Assembly: GCA_023213315.1 (NCBI GenBank)
Contig: JAKCPI010014080.1
Span: 17,207-81,206 of the forward strand
Direction of reading: 5' to 3'
From: Euborellia annulipes
Lineage: Eukaryota; Arthropoda; Insecta; Dermaptera; Anisolabididae
DNA: 64,000 bases
The notes below the pieces were generated by a model. The model worked only from the letters and a program-made list of their open reading frames with translations, ran no database searches and was not told the origin of the DNA. The position numbers and the translations under genes are program-made. Shown in pieces: positions 29,907 to 40,745 of the stretch (positions are counted from its first letter, which is position 1; the number at the start of each line of letters is the position of its first letter).

Positions 29907-29989
29907 AATAGATAAATTAAGCTATATAGAGCAGTCGCGATTTAAATCTCTTATTGCATGGTATGTTGAAATTCGTCTATTTTGCGACT

Positions 29990-30300
29990 AAGTGTGTTTT
30001 TGGGGGTTATTGGGGGGGAATTTGGAAATTTGGTTTTTTAAATGATGAAAAAAATGGTTTCCCAAAGGAAACGTAGTGGCGGAAAACAACCCGCTCCCCC
30101 TCCGCTCCTCCCTCTGCTACCAAAACAGTGGTTTTTTTCTTCTTTCTGGGTGGTTGTGGATTTATTTCTGCCTGCCTTTTTATCTAAAAAAAAAATTGGC
30201 TTTTTTTTTCTTTCTTTCCTTCCCTCCTTTTTTTTTTACCTCCCAAGCCAGTCTGTTAATAAAAATAAACCCAAATTTTCTCCCTCTTTGCTTTGTGTGA
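29990..30300. other. Homopolymer-ridden low-quality-looking block
   Basis: The 469-base gap 29907-30375 has no credible gene. From about 29990 the plus strand is full of G5-G7, T7-T10, A9 and repeated C/T runs, unlike anything else in the window. Open frames there encode only Phe/Leu/Pro/Lys stretches. It looks like a stuttering consensus at an assembly join rather than biological sequence. Confidence 0.6.
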
Positions 30301-30375
30301 TACATGGCTTAGAGGAGGCTGATGTCTTGACTGAATTTTTATGAATGAACCTGCGTAGGTGGTCTTAATCAATAT

Positions 30376-30895
30376 CTACAGAATTAAAGCGCCTGTACCA
30401 GCACCAATCACCATTAACCAAACTGGATGAACGTTCTTAAACAGACTTAGACAAATGGTGATGGCGACGATTGCGATCAGTAAAATATTTTGAGCAGAGG
30501 CTTGGGCAATAATCCAAGCACTGACTAAAACCAAACCGACTGTAATAGGTTTTAACGCCTTTTCAAATTTCGCCCGAAGTGGATGACTTTTAAAATTATT
30601 CCAAAATTTAAGTGCATAAATGGTGATGATTGAAGACGGACCAAACTTTGCAAAAGACGTCACGATCAATCCCATAGGCCCTGCGACATGCCATCCCACC
30701 AAGGGAACAATCATCATGTTTGGACCTGGTGCAGCTTAGTGCCATTGCAAACATAGAGCTGAATTGCTCAGCAGTCATCCATTGGTGAATCACAACCACC
30801 TGATGTTGCATTTCAGGTAAGATGGCATTCCCGCCACCAAAGGCCAATAAAGACAGTTGAGTAAACACTAAAGTCAGTGCGATGAGAACATACAT
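30376..30895 (-). CDS. Chromate transporter, short-chain ChrA subunit (frameshifted)
   Basis: This is a CHR-family half transporter. It has the N-terminal LLAFGGGNAILPEMQHQVV signature of the family and several hydrophobic helices, ending AGTGALIL. A break near 30725 separates FAMAL and APGPNMMIVPLVGWHVAGP, the second family hallmark. It has about 172 residues. It pairs with the other half gene just upstream (6-base gap); two-gene CHR pairs form one transporter for chromate or sulfate-like anions. Confidence 0.85.
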
Positions 30896-30901
30896 CTTAT
30901 T

Positions 30902-31482
30902 TTACTCCTGAGTTACTTTAGTTTGATTAAATGCTAAAACTGCCATATTCACGGTGACTAAAATCAACAACGTCAGTGCCAAGGGCAATTTAATCAACAG
31001 CATAAAAATAATGGTCAAGATAATGGTGAAATAGGTCAGCTTACTTTTCATAATTGGTTTTAACATCTTAAAACCTGTAGCAAACAGTAGACCCGCAGCA
31101 GCGGCAGCTAAACCTTGAATCATGTGTTGCACCATTGGGATATCTTGAAAGCTGCTATATAGCTGGTACAACGAGATCACAATAATGGTCGGAGCCAGCA
31201 TAAGACCAAATACCGCACTAATCGCACCTTTTACTCCAGCAAAGTCATAACCAATCGCGACTGCCATATTTACAATATTCCCACCGGGTAAGATTTGGCA
31301 GACACCCAACAAGTCGGTAAATTTTTCAGATGTTAACCATTTCTGATCTTCTACAATTAAACGATGTGCGAGAGGAGTACCCCACCAAATCCCATGAGAC
31401 CAAGTTTCATAAAGCCTAAAAATAATGCTTTGCAATTCGGTGTGGTCATGGATTGTTCCATTGGGATTGCTTCAGTATTCAT
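30902..31482 (-). CDS. Chromate transporter, short-chain ChrA subunit (frameshifted)
   Basis: This is the other half of the CHR pair. ATG 31482 gives MNTEAIPMEQSMTTPN and, after a break near 31395, the motif FMKLGLMGFGGVLPLAHRL. The second hallmark is LLGVCQILPGGNIVNMAVAI. It has about 193 residues and six hydrophobic segments. It is divergent from a LysR regulator 165 bases away, a frequent arrangement for regulated transporters. The anion is not certain. Confidence 0.85.
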
Positions 31483-31646
31483 TTAGACCTCTTCAATTTG
31501 CTGTAATGTACTTGGCTTGAATGTGATTATCTGCTTGTTGAGTCATGAAGAAAAATGCTATTTTTGCTGTTATTCATACCTAAAAAGTATGCTTTAAACG
31601 TGAATTAGCACGATAAAAATGAAAAGATCGATATTGAGGCTAAAAG

Positions 31647-32531
31647 ATGATTGATATTCATAAGCTTAATGCGTTTGTGGCTGTGGTTGAGGAAAGTAAT
31701 ATTTCTCGGGCAGCGGTACGTCTGAATATGCAGCAACCGCCTTTAACACGGATTATCAAAAACTTAGAAGATGAATTAGACACAGATTTATTGAAGCGTT
31801 TACCGCGTGGCGTAGAAGCAACTGAAGCGGGTAAGGCCTTATACCAAGAGGCACTTACCATACTTGCGCATGCACAGGCTATTCCCAAACGCGTGCAAAA
31901 TATTTCTAAAGGTTTGGAAGGGCAAATCAATATTGGCTTTACCAACTCAGTTGGTTTACATTCTTTTTTACCTGCTTTACTGCGTAATTTTCGTGAAGTA
32001 TTTTCTGCGGTGTCTATTCATTTGGAAGAAGATGGCAGTAGCTCATTGATTGATTCGATTATCAATGAAAAGAATGACATCGTTTTTTTGCGTAAGCCTG
32101 CGCCGATTGGTTTGGGACTCACCAGTTTGCATGTACTTGATGAGCCTTTAATTGTGGCACTGCCCAATAATCATCCCTTAGCCGAACATCCTGATGCCAT
32201 CCAATTACTTGATTTAGAACCTTATGATTTTGTACTGTATCGCCGTTTAGCAGGACAAGACTTGTTTGATAATATTTTGGCTAGCTGTTATCAGGCTGGA
32301 TTTAGTCCAAAGATTGTTCAAGAAGCCCCACGTTTAACGTCGAGTTTAAATTTGATTGCAGCAGGGATTGGTTTGTCGATAGTTCCAGAGGCCATTCGAG
32401 ATTTTTGGAACAAGCAAATTATTTACAAAGCGCTTAAAGCGGATACGCCGTGTATTGCACCAATTTATGCAGTCTATAAGCAGGATGCTGAAAATATCCG
32501 TTTAAAACATATTTTAAATTTGCTCGCTTAA
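31647..32531 (+). CDS. LysR-family transcriptional regulator
   Basis: This intact 294-residue regulator has an N-terminal winged helix-turn-helix (LNAFVAVVEESNISRAAVRL ... PLTRIIKNLEDELDTDLLKR) and a periplasmic-binding-like effector domain from about residue 90 to the end (GQINIGFTNSVGLHSFLPAL, LVALPNNHPLAEHP, IAAGIGLSIVPEAI). It is divergent from the chromate-transporter pair, which it probably controls. The effector is unknown. Confidence 0.92.
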   Translation: MIDIHKLNAFVAVVEESNISRAAVRLNMQQPPLTRIIKNLEDELDTDLLKRLPRGVEATEAGKALYQEALTILAHAQAIPKRVQNISKGLEGQINIGFTNSVGLHSFLPALLRNFREVFSAVSIHLEEDGSSSLIDSIINEKNDIVFLRKPAPIGLGLTSLHVLDEPLIVALPNNHPLAEHPDAIQLLDLEPYDFVLYRRLAGQDLFDNILASCYQAGFSPKIVQEAPRLTSSLNLIAAGIGLSIVPEAIRDFWNKQIIYKALKADTPCIAPIYAVYKQDAENIRLKHILNLLA

Positions 32532-32780
32532 TTTATAGGTTGACTTGCTAAAGCTCTAGCTAAATAAGTGGATTTATATATTTTGGATGTTGGTGTTGCT
32601 CACTGGGACTAAAGATCTAGGTTTAGATTGAGCTATTTTGGAATAATTTATGCTTTGAAATTCCTATCTTGAAAATAAAATCAGTGAATCATTGCATTTT
32701 TGCTACACATAAAGCCTGAGCTCAAGATTACTATTATTGTTTTAAATTCAAACCTTAGAAATAGAATTGAGGATATCGCT

Positions 32781-34855
32781 TTGAAACTTGGATTTGTAAA
32801 AAGTGTTTTAGCATCTGCAATCATGTTGTCATCTGCACCAGTATGGGCTGAAACAACAGGGCAAATCACTCAAACCACTTCAGCTATTGTGAAAGATCAA
32901 AAAAAATCGGGGATTGATCATCAATATTTTGATCAAAATGTAAAAGGGAATGATGATTTTTATCAACATGTAAATGGAGGATGGTTGAAAAATACCGAAA
33001 TTCCTGCAGATAAATCACGTTGGGGGAACTTTTGATATTTTGCATGAAGAACTCATTAAAACAATTGCATGATATTGTCGATGAGCTTTCAAAACAACAA
33101 TTGGTGGAAGGAAGTTCAGAGCAAAAAGTGGCAAGTCTATATGCCAATTTTATGGATGAAAAAGTATTGAAGCATTGGGTATTCAGCCGATTCAAGCGGA
33201 AATTACCAATGTTGATGCATTGAAAAGTAAAAAAGATATTGCGCAATTGGCCGCACATTTTTCACGTATTGGTGTAACCAGCCCTTTTGATGTGGGTATT
33301 GACCAAGACATGAAAAACTCAACTGAAATGGTGGCAATGCTTGGGCAAAGTGGTTTAGGGTTACCTGATCGTGATTATTATTTAAAAAATGATGCCAAAT
33401 TTAAGAAAATCCGTTCGCAATATTTAAAGTATATTGAAAAAACTTTAAGCCTAGCTGGAGACAAGCAAGCAGCACAGCATGCGCAAGGGATTTTAAAATT
33501 AGAAACGCAAATCGCCAAGATACAATGGAGTAATGTTCAAAACCGTGATGTAACAAAGCTCTATAATATTTATAAAACACAAGACTTAGCCAAACTTAGT
33601 CCAAAAATTGATTGGCAAACTTATCTAGAAAAACAAGAGTTGTCCGATAAGATTAAAACCATACAAGTTATTCAACCAAGTTACTTCAAAGGGTTAAGCC
33701 CAATTGTTGACAATACCTCACTAGAGGTTTGGAAAGCTTATTTTAAATTTCATTTAGTTAGTGATTTTTCATCATTGCTTAGTCAAGCTTTCGTCGACAA
33801 CAGCTTTGATTTTTATAGCAAACAGCTCAGAGAAATTAAGGAGCAGAAACCACGTTGGAAGCGTGGTGTGCAATTGGTTGAGGGAACTTTAGGTGAAAGT
33901 TTGGGCCAGATTTATGTGAAAAAGTATTTTTCTGCTGAGAAAAAACAACGCATGGAAGTCTTGGTGCAAAACTTAATGAAAGCTTATTCTCAAAGCATAG
34001 ACAAACTGGATTGGATGAGCCCAACCACGAAAGTTCAGGCGCAGAAAAAGTTAGCAAGTTTTGCGGTGAAAATTGGTTATCCAAACAAATGGCGTGATTA
34101 TTCTGCTTTAGAAATCAAAAATAATGACTTGATTGGAAATGTGATCCGTTCACGCGAATTTGAACATCAATATGCCTTGAATAAATTGGGCAAGCCTGTT
34201 GATCGTGATGAATGGGGCATGACACCGCAAACCATCAATGCGTATTACAATGCTTCATTAAATGAAATTGTCTTTCCAGCAGCAATTTTACAACCACCAT
34301 TCTTTGATATGGATGCCGATGACGCGGTGAACTATGGTGCGATTGGGGCAATTATCGGTCATGAGATCAGTCATGGCTTTGATGACCAAGGCAGCCAGTT
34401 TGATGAATTGGGCAATATGAAAAATTGGTGGACGGCAGAAGACCATCGAAAATTTAAAGAAAAAACCAATACATTGGTTGCTCAATACAACGCTTATGAG
34501 CCAATCAAAGGCTATCATGTCAATGGTGAGTTAACTTTAGGCGAAAATATTGCTGATAACTCTGGATTGGCGATTGCTTATAAAGCTTATCAACTGTCTT
34601 TAAATGGCAAGGCAGCACCAGTGTTGGATAATTTAACAGGTGAACAACGCTTTTATATTGGTTGGGCACAAGCATGGCGTTCTAAAATTACTGATGCAAT
34701 GCAAGTTGAATTCTTAAAAAAGAGATCCGCATTCACCTGATAAAGTTCGTGGCAATGCCACCTTGCTAAATCAAGCGCCATTTTATGATGCTTTTCATAT
34801 TCAGCAGGGCGATAAAATGTATTTGCCTACCAATAAACGCGTGACCATTTGGTAA
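32781..34855 (+). CDS. M13-family zinc metallopeptidase, PepO/neprilysin type (frameshifted)
   Basis: This is a secreted oligopeptidase of about 690 residues. A TTG start at 32781 with GAGG 9 bases before it leads into a signal peptide (KSVLASAIMLSSAPVWA). The zinc site is IIGHEISHGFDDQG (HExxH) plus the downstream ENIADNSGLAIAY (ExxAD), and NAYYNASLNEIVFPAAILQP is the substrate strand. Breaks lie near 33030, 33180 and 34725; the last one hides the ending LPTNKRVTIW, close to the usual M13 C-terminus CxVW without the Cys. It stands alone with its own terminator. Confidence 0.9.
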
Positions 34856-34868
34856 TTATCTGACCTAA

Positions 34869-34907
34869 AAGCCTACCAAGCTGTATCAAGACTTGGCAGG
34901 CTTTTTT
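34869..34907 (+). terminator. Terminator of the M13 peptidase gene
   Basis: AAGCCTACCAAG (34869-34880) pairs with CTTGGCAGGCTT (34892-34903) with one mismatch, followed by TTTT. Confidence 0.85.
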
Positions 34908-35123
34908 ATATTTTTTTCACATGTTGTATAAATAAATGGCAGTGGAATAGATGTCTAGATAGAGCTTTTTAAGTTTTAACTTAATTGATTATCTCTAATC
35001 ATTTTTTCTGTGATTTTCTTATCACTTTATTTCGATAAATAGTCAATAAATTCAATGTAATAAGTTTGTTGTTTTGAGCATTTTAAGATATTTTTATGCA
35101 TAAATATAATTGAGAAATGTCAG

Positions 35124-36158
35124 GTGAATTTAAAAAACATTCTTATTGTTGGGTGGGGTCGCTTTTGTATTGCAGGGTTGTACAACCATGAATACATCAA
35201 CATCAGACGCTTTTAAACAATATGCTTCTGCTCAAGAACTCATTGATAAGCACAATATTAATAGAAAATAATAGCCCATTTAAAGAATATGTTTATGATT
35301 GGGGATCAAAACAAAGCGATCAGCAGGTGCAGTCTTTAACACCGAAAAGTTACTTAAGCCGTTATTGTAGCGCTAAAGGTGGTCATTTTACTCAAGTGCA
35401 AAAAAGCACAATGAGTTCGGTTAAAGATATTTGGGCAAAAAAATTATTAAATACTTATAGCAGTGTTAAACAGGGGATCGGTGCATACCAATGTACTGAA
35501 AGTAATGGTCAGCAATGGTATGTATCCATCGAACCTTTATCTGAACGTAAACTTGATCAAACTGGAACTCAGAGTTGTAAATTTGCAAACCAAAGTTTTA
35601 TCTTTGGATGAGCTTAATAAATTCTATAACAACAAAAGCAATATGGCGGCAGTTGTCCAAGAAAAGAAATCTAAAAATAGTCATTCAAAAAGCAGTGATG
35701 CAAAAAGCACTGATATAAAAACGAATAATTCAAAAAATGTTGCTATTAACAATGTAGTAAAAACTCCCCTGTTAAAGTCATGGAAGAAAAAAAGCCAGTC
35801 GCCGCAGTTGCAGAAGAAGTGAAAGAAAAGCCTCAGCCTGAAAAAACAATAACGACACCGCAGTCACAACAGATGCAATTATATATTTCTGCACGCAAAG
35901 AGTTAGGGCGTGGGCAAAATCAGATCAATGCCTGTAACAATGCTGAACGTGCTTATAATTATGGGCGCTTGCATGGAACAAGTGGAATTAATGTCTATGC
36001 TGAATCAGGTGTATTGGTGGCAAGATGTTTGACCAATGTGCCAAGTTACAGTCAGCGCTTTTTCTAATCCGCAAGATCGAGCCAAACGAATTTTGCAGAA
36101 TTTGGCGGGTAATCAAAATCATGCAGTTGCCAAACATATGTTAAAACAGATTAAGTGA
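35124..36158 (+). CDS. Hypothetical lipoprotein (frameshifted)
   Basis: A GTG at 35124 begins an N-terminus which, after a break near 35155, reads as a lipoprotein signal ending LQGC. The mature protein has two Cys-containing regions (LSRYCSAKGGHFTQVQ; GAYQCTESNGQQWYVSIEPL), a low-complexity Ser/Lys/Asn and Glu/Lys/Pro linker, and a C-terminal helical part (ARKELGRGQNQINACNNAER ... DRAKRILQNLAGNQ). Breaks are near 35255, 35580, 35775 and 36055. It is about 344 residues in all. No known family is recognised. The lipobox-plus-charged-linker layout suggests an envelope protein reaching through the periplasm. The start is uncertain. Confidence 0.6.
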
Positions 36159-36165
36159 TGGAATA

Positions 36166-36196
36166 GGGTGTTTTACCTCAACGAAGTGAAACACCC
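36166..36196. terminator. Hairpin between convergent genes
   Basis: GGGTGTTT (36166-36173) pairs with AAACACCC (36189-36196). It is placed between two convergent 3 prime ends and is probably a shared terminator, though T runs are short. Confidence 0.55.
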
Positions 36197-36212
36197 AAAT
36201 AAATTAAAAGCG

Positions 36213-37207
36213 TTATTCATCATTCAATGAACATTCAAAACTACTCGGATTCTCTTTACAGCGAACTTTTTTGAGGAAATTCATCATTTGTGGATCATAA
36301 ATACCTGATTTAGTCAGTGCAATACGAGATTCACGCATCATTTTGATATAGTTCAGTTGTTCATTGGCTGGGATATTCATCCAATATTTTGCGGGAATTT
36401 CTTTTTCATATTTGGCTACGATGTTAAATGTTCTGCCCAATTGACTCGCGACCCAAGTTCGAGATTTTTGTCCAAAGCCTTGAGGGAATTTGTCTTTGCG
36501 AATAATAAAATTGGCCGAAATTTGAGTCAGTGGAAATTTTACAATTCCGCCTTTTTCTCCTAGGCCCTTATAGAGCTCAAAAGGGTTTAAATGCAACAAC
36601 AGGTGCAGGAAGGATATCAATTTCATGATTGTTAAATTTAGCGCCTGCACTGGTGACATCAACAGAAACAGCTTGTGCACCCACTTGTTGAACCAATTTT
36701 GGTTGCGCTTCGTCATAACGGAACACCCCAATTTTTTTACCAGCAGCTTTGGCTAATGTGTTGATATTTTTGTCATTTACAAAAAGATATGCTGGGCCAA
36801 TTGTACCTAATCCTGCAATTTCATAAGGACCATTGACCATCTTTCTCCGCTGCTCGAGGTAAAGACAATAATTTATAGGCTGAAATGGCTGTTTTCATAT
36901 CCGTTAATGCACCGATCGCATCTAAGGAGCCAATATATTTATTAAATTGGCGACCACGTAAACCACTGATAATGGCACCATCACATTTACCCACTTTTAA
37001 GTCTTCTGCGGCGAGCCTTTCGTCAGTAACGGCTCTTAAATCTATATCAGCGCCCCAATTTTTTGCTTCAAGTGCATAATCTTTAGCTAGGGCATATGCA
37101 TCACCTGCTTTACCAACCGGATCAAAAACACATACAACTTGCTTTGCTAAAGCAGGCATCGAAAGTGCGAATAAAGTAGTTATTGTGAGAGCTTGAACCA
37201 TTTTCAT
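36213..37207 (-). CDS. Putative periplasmic solute-binding protein (frameshifted)
   Basis: This secreted protein of about 330 residues has a signal peptide MKMVQALTITTLFALSMPAL (cleaved after ALA). Its segments resemble TRAP-type or phosphate-type binding folds (QVVCVFDPVGKAGDAYALAK; IGVFRYDEAQPKLVQQVGAQ; NNHEIDILPAPVVAF). The C-terminus has two Cys (RCKENPSSFEC). Breaks occur near 36845 and 36585. No transporter genes lie nearby, so the function is unknown. It resembles proteins called putative solute-binding protein in Acinetobacter genomes. Confidence 0.65.
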
Positions 37208-37581
37208 ATATATTTCCCTATAAACAGTTATGGCATATCTTATTAAAACGTATGTGCTATTGATGAACTAATGACCAACAGGATTGTTTTTTGTGTCAAT
37301 AAATCCAACAAATGTAGGTTTTTGAGTATAGATTATCGATTGAGATCTGATCGGATATTGGTCTTTTAGATCTTTAATCATTTTGAGCTAGATGACAGAT
37401 TAAGAAAGTATTTTATTTTTGAAACTTGAGATGCTTTCTATTTTTAATACAACCTAAATATTGAATCCAGTTTAGCACAGCAAATGAGATTATTTTCAGT
37501 AGATGTTGTTTACAGAGTCATAACAGGCGAACAGGTAGCGCTTGTGATACAAAGGATTTAATTTCGAATTGGACTTTGTTT
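37208..37581. other. Intergenic region without a recognised gene
   Basis: The stretch is AT-rich between two divergent genes. No ORF, hairpin or repeat stands out; promoters for both neighbours must lie here but none is clear enough to mark. Confidence 0.4.
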
Positions 37582-38043
37582 ATGTCACGCCAAATTTTCT
37601 CCTCAATGCATTCTAAATTTTCCCATATGGGTCGTTCTGTGTTTATGGCGACGGCATTAATGGGAACAGCACAATTTGCTGTCGCAGGGCCAACCGTCGA
37701 TCAACTCAGTGATTGTTTGGTAAAAGCAACCACAGCAACAGATAAAACTACAGTATTACAGTGGACGTTTGCTGCACTATCTACACACCCTGATCTAAAA
37801 GCATTGAGTAATGTTAGTGATGCGCAAAGAACGCAACTCGATCAAAAGTTTGCTCAGGTTTTGCAACGGGTGATTGTAGAGCAGTGTTCCGCACAGACCA
37901 AAGCAGTGATTGCAGCTGAAGGTGTGCAAGCAGTAGGTGATAGTTTCCAAGAGTTAGGGCGTACGACAGGTGAAGATATTATTAAAAACCCTGAAGTGAA
38001 AAAACAGTTACAGGGTGTATTGCGTTATATCAGACTTAAATAA
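37582..38043 (+). CDS. Secreted hypothetical protein (153 aa)
   Basis: The N-terminus contains a signal peptide (MGRSVFMATALMGTAQFAVA) that would start properly at 37627; the upstream ATG 37582 adds 15 residues. The mature part of about 118 residues is helical, with two Cys (LSDCLVK; IVEQCSAQ) and an end LQGVLRYIRLK. No family is recognised. The start is unresolved because neither ATG has a good ribosome site. Confidence 0.6.
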   Translation: MSRQIFSSMHSKFSHMGRSVFMATALMGTAQFAVAGPTVDQLSDCLVKATTATDKTTVLQWTFAALSTHPDLKALSNVSDAQRTQLDQKFAQVLQRVIVEQCSAQTKAVIAAEGVQAVGDSFQELGRTTGEDIIKNPEVKKQLQGVLRYIRLK

Positions 38044-38150
38044 ATTGGTGATGACTTTTTTAACCCCTGATATTTGGAATAAGTTGGGTGTGATTCGCCC
38101 ATAAATCACTTAACCTTTACGGAGCAAGACTTCTTATCTGTTTAAAGGGG

Positions 38151-38274
38151 ATGAAATATTCATGATGCAATTGAAATCATTATAGAAATCTCAACGAAGC
38201 TCCTCTTACTATTGAAAGGGTTTGGGGAGTGGAATGAATACATCAAGAAAGCTTGTTTAAAGTGGCATTGTTAA
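38151..38274 (+). pseudogene. Remnant of a possible SRPBCC/START-type gene
   Basis: Between 38044 and 38397 no full gene exists, but after ATG 38151 (preceded by AAAGGGG) two overlapping frames read LNEAPLTIERVWG and GFGEWNEYIKKACLKWHC. Such a succession recalls the start of SRPBCC-fold proteins (N/APIEKVWxxL...FxxYxEWN). It is only about 40 codons long and cut by indels, so it is a fragment at best. Confidence 0.3.
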
Positions 38275-38397
38275 AATTAGATTGAGTTTTTGGTCTGTAA
38301 AAAATTGGTGATTGAGGGTATTTAAAAGATCGGGTTTTTTCAGTGATTGCATGTTATCTTGATGATTTGATTCAAAGAAAGCTTTAGGTCAATTTAA

Positions 38398-38917
38398 TGA
38401 ATTTTGAAAAACTCTTTTTTATATAAACAATGGTCAGATCAGCGTTTATTTAAAGCCATAGATCAAATTGATCAAGTGCAATATTTAGAAGATTATAATT
38501 TTGCCAAGCAACAATTTAATCATATGATCATTGTCGAAGAGTTATTTAGATCTCGGCTAGAAAACAAAAAAGCGTTGCACAGTCAAACCAATACAGAATT
38601 TTTTACCCGCCTTAGATGAACTTAAACATCGAATTGCTGAATCACATTTATGGTTTATTGAATTTGCACAAAATATTCAATTGGATCAACTTGCAGAAAT
38701 TATTCATTTTCAATTTATAGATAAAAAAACGGGTAGCCTATCAATAGAAGAGATCCTCTTTCATATCATCAATCATGGAACATACCATAGAGGCAATATC
38801 GCGCATGCTTTGCATCATGCTCAGGTGGTTCATCCTGCTGATACATATACGGTCTTTATTCATCAGTATGAACCTGAGCGTAGAGTAGATAAAATTACTC
38901 AGATATATTATGACTAG
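38398..38917 (+). CDS. DinB-family protein (frameshifted)
   Basis: This is a four-helix DinB/DUF664-like protein of about 172 residues. ATG 38398 with AGG upstream gives MNFEKLF; after removing one T it reads LYKQWSDQRLFKAIDQI. The metal-site histidines of the family appear as FNHMIIVEELF and NHGTYHRGNIAHALHHA. A second break is near 38610. It may be a metal-dependent enzyme of unknown substrate. It precedes the accessory pocket starting at 38999. Confidence 0.8.
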
Positions 38918-38998
38918 AAATATTTGGGATTATAAGCTTGTTGTGTTTACTTAATTATTCTACATTTGTAGGTAGTTAAAATAATTGGAATTCATGTA

Positions 38999-39910
38999 GT
39001 GAACAAAAAAACTGAATTAGAAAATGATGAAGAAATTACTAGTAAAAAAGAGCTAGAAAAAAAAGTAAGACTTACATGTGGGAATTATTATGCCAATTGC
39101 TACAATGTCATCAGAGTACACGAGTGATCATTGGTCTGATATTCGACATATAGGTTACATAAAGCAATTGAAAAGCAGGTTTTATTCCTCGTATTGTAAG
39201 TGATTCTGAAGAAAGTACTGTAATTCATGGTTCAATTATCAATAATATTTATAATGATGCAATTATCGTTTGTGATGTAAGTAATAAGAATGCAAATGTG
39301 ATGTTTGAACTAGGAATGAGATTAGCATTCAATAAGCCAGTTGTAATTGTTAAGGATGACAAAAACGGATTATTCGTTTCGATACAGGCAATATTCAACA
39401 TGAACCTTACCGTAAAGATTTGGAGACATAGTACAGTTGAAAGAATTTATTGAAGATCTGAGTAGGAAGATTATCAAAACTTATGAAGCATCGCAGAAGG
39501 AAGAATACCAATCTTTTTTAAGTTATTTTGGTAAATTCGAAGTCGCTAAAATAGAAAATAAATCGATTGGCGAAGAAGAAGCATTAGAAAAGTTATTGAA
39601 TAAAATGAATTCCATTGAATCTCAATTAAAGGCCGTTACCCCCAAAGAAGAAAATGTTAGATACGTATCTGATAATAGGATAGCAAATCCTAAAAGCTAT
39701 CTGTTCGTTATACTGTATCCAACGAAGACAATATTCCTCTTATTTTAAAAGGCGTTAGTGAGAATTTAAGTAATATTGAGAATTTATATTATGACCATAA
39801 TATGGAAAGGGATAATTATTGAATTTATTAGTCCTTTGACTATGGATGATAGAAAGCGTTTAGTTCAGATAGTAAAACAAGTAGCTAATGATAATGATTT
39901 ACCATTTTAG
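38999..39910 (+). CDS. NDT/TIR-like nucleotide-binding protein, possible antiphage factor (frameshifted)
   Basis: This protein of about 300 residues starts with a charged stretch. A Rossmann-like domain follows: IIMPIATMSSEYTSDHWSDI, AGFIPRIVSDSEE, IINNIYNDAIIVCDVSNKNA with NVMFELGMRLAFNKPVVIVK. The pattern of I/V-x-D-V-S-x-x-N-x-N-V-x-F-E-L-G is typical of proteins related to nucleoside 2-deoxyribosyltransferases and TIR-like NAD-consuming domains. The C-terminus is helical (FIEDLSRKI ... LVQIVKQVANDNDLPF). Breaks lie near 39085, 39160, 39375-39430, 39700 and 39820. The presence of a Shedu gene 1.3 kb away suggests defence; that role is inferred. Confidence 0.6.
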
Positions 39911-40036
39911 AAATCCATAATTATGTAAAAAATACCTGCTCTAATGATTCTGACTTCAATTAAGTTAGACGGATTAATTAAGCGGTTTAAATGACTGAGC
40001 CTGTATTCTATAGGGCTTAGTTTAATGAGCAGGCTT

Positions 40037-40498
40037 TCACCCCTGATACTCATAGCGATTTAGCTCATAACTTTTACCATCCCAACGATACACCGCAAAA
40101 CATAAACCTGACCTCCATTTTCGGAGACATCAGGCCAACCATCTTTGCCTGTGCTTTTAGAAAAGTCGGTATACCAAGTGTTTTCAAAAATAGTTTTCCA
40201 TTTCCCATTTTTCTGTTGTGCAACAAGGTGGTATCCCACGCCTGTATTGGCCATAACACATACTGTTGTAGTCTGAAATAACAGCATCATTTAGCCCATC
40301 TCTTATTTAAATCCCGATATACAGTAATTTCACCTGTTTCGGCATTTTCCTTCCCAATCCATGTTTGGTTCCTTTGCAAAACCTGCTGCTTTAAAAATCA
40401 AGCTGGGCTTCTTTTGAAGGAATATTAATTTTCGTTTCTGCAAAAGTTGTAGTTGTGTAAAGGACAAGTGTTGAGAGAGTTAGGATAGATATTTTCAT
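40037..40498 (-). CDS. Secreted hypothetical protein (frameshifted)
   Basis: ATG 40498 starts a signal peptide (MKISILTLSTLVLYTTTTFA). The mature part, broken near 40395, 40355, 40300, 40160 and 40095, reads FKAAGFAKEPNMDWEGK, ETGEITVYRDLNKR, GYHLVAQQKNGKWKTIFENT, GWPDVSENGG and CFAVYRWDGKSYELNRYEYQ. The last pieces resemble small Acinetobacter periplasmic proteins of unknown role with a YRW-G-x-x-Y repeat. It has about 152 residues. The function is unknown. Confidence 0.55.
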
Positions 40499-40745
40499 TT
40501 TTTCCAAAGTTTTGATTGATGTAATATAGTTTTATCTATTTCGATTGTATTGATATATTGAGTGCTTGCAGTAAGCTATGTTTGATGTTTTGTTGAAAAT
40601 ATTGAGTAAAAGTAGATAGCTTTTAAATTTTTTCTCAAAACTTTAAGTGACTTGAATTTTAGCGACAATATATGTCGTATGTAGGATTGTTTTTTAGGGT
40701 TGATTGACGTTATATTTTTGAAAATTAAGAAAATATGAGGTACTT

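Noticed and set aside
30042..30344. A 100-codon plus-strand frame
   Set aside because: It consists of Phe/Leu/Pro/Lys runs produced by homopolymers in the stutter block and has no plausible protein character.
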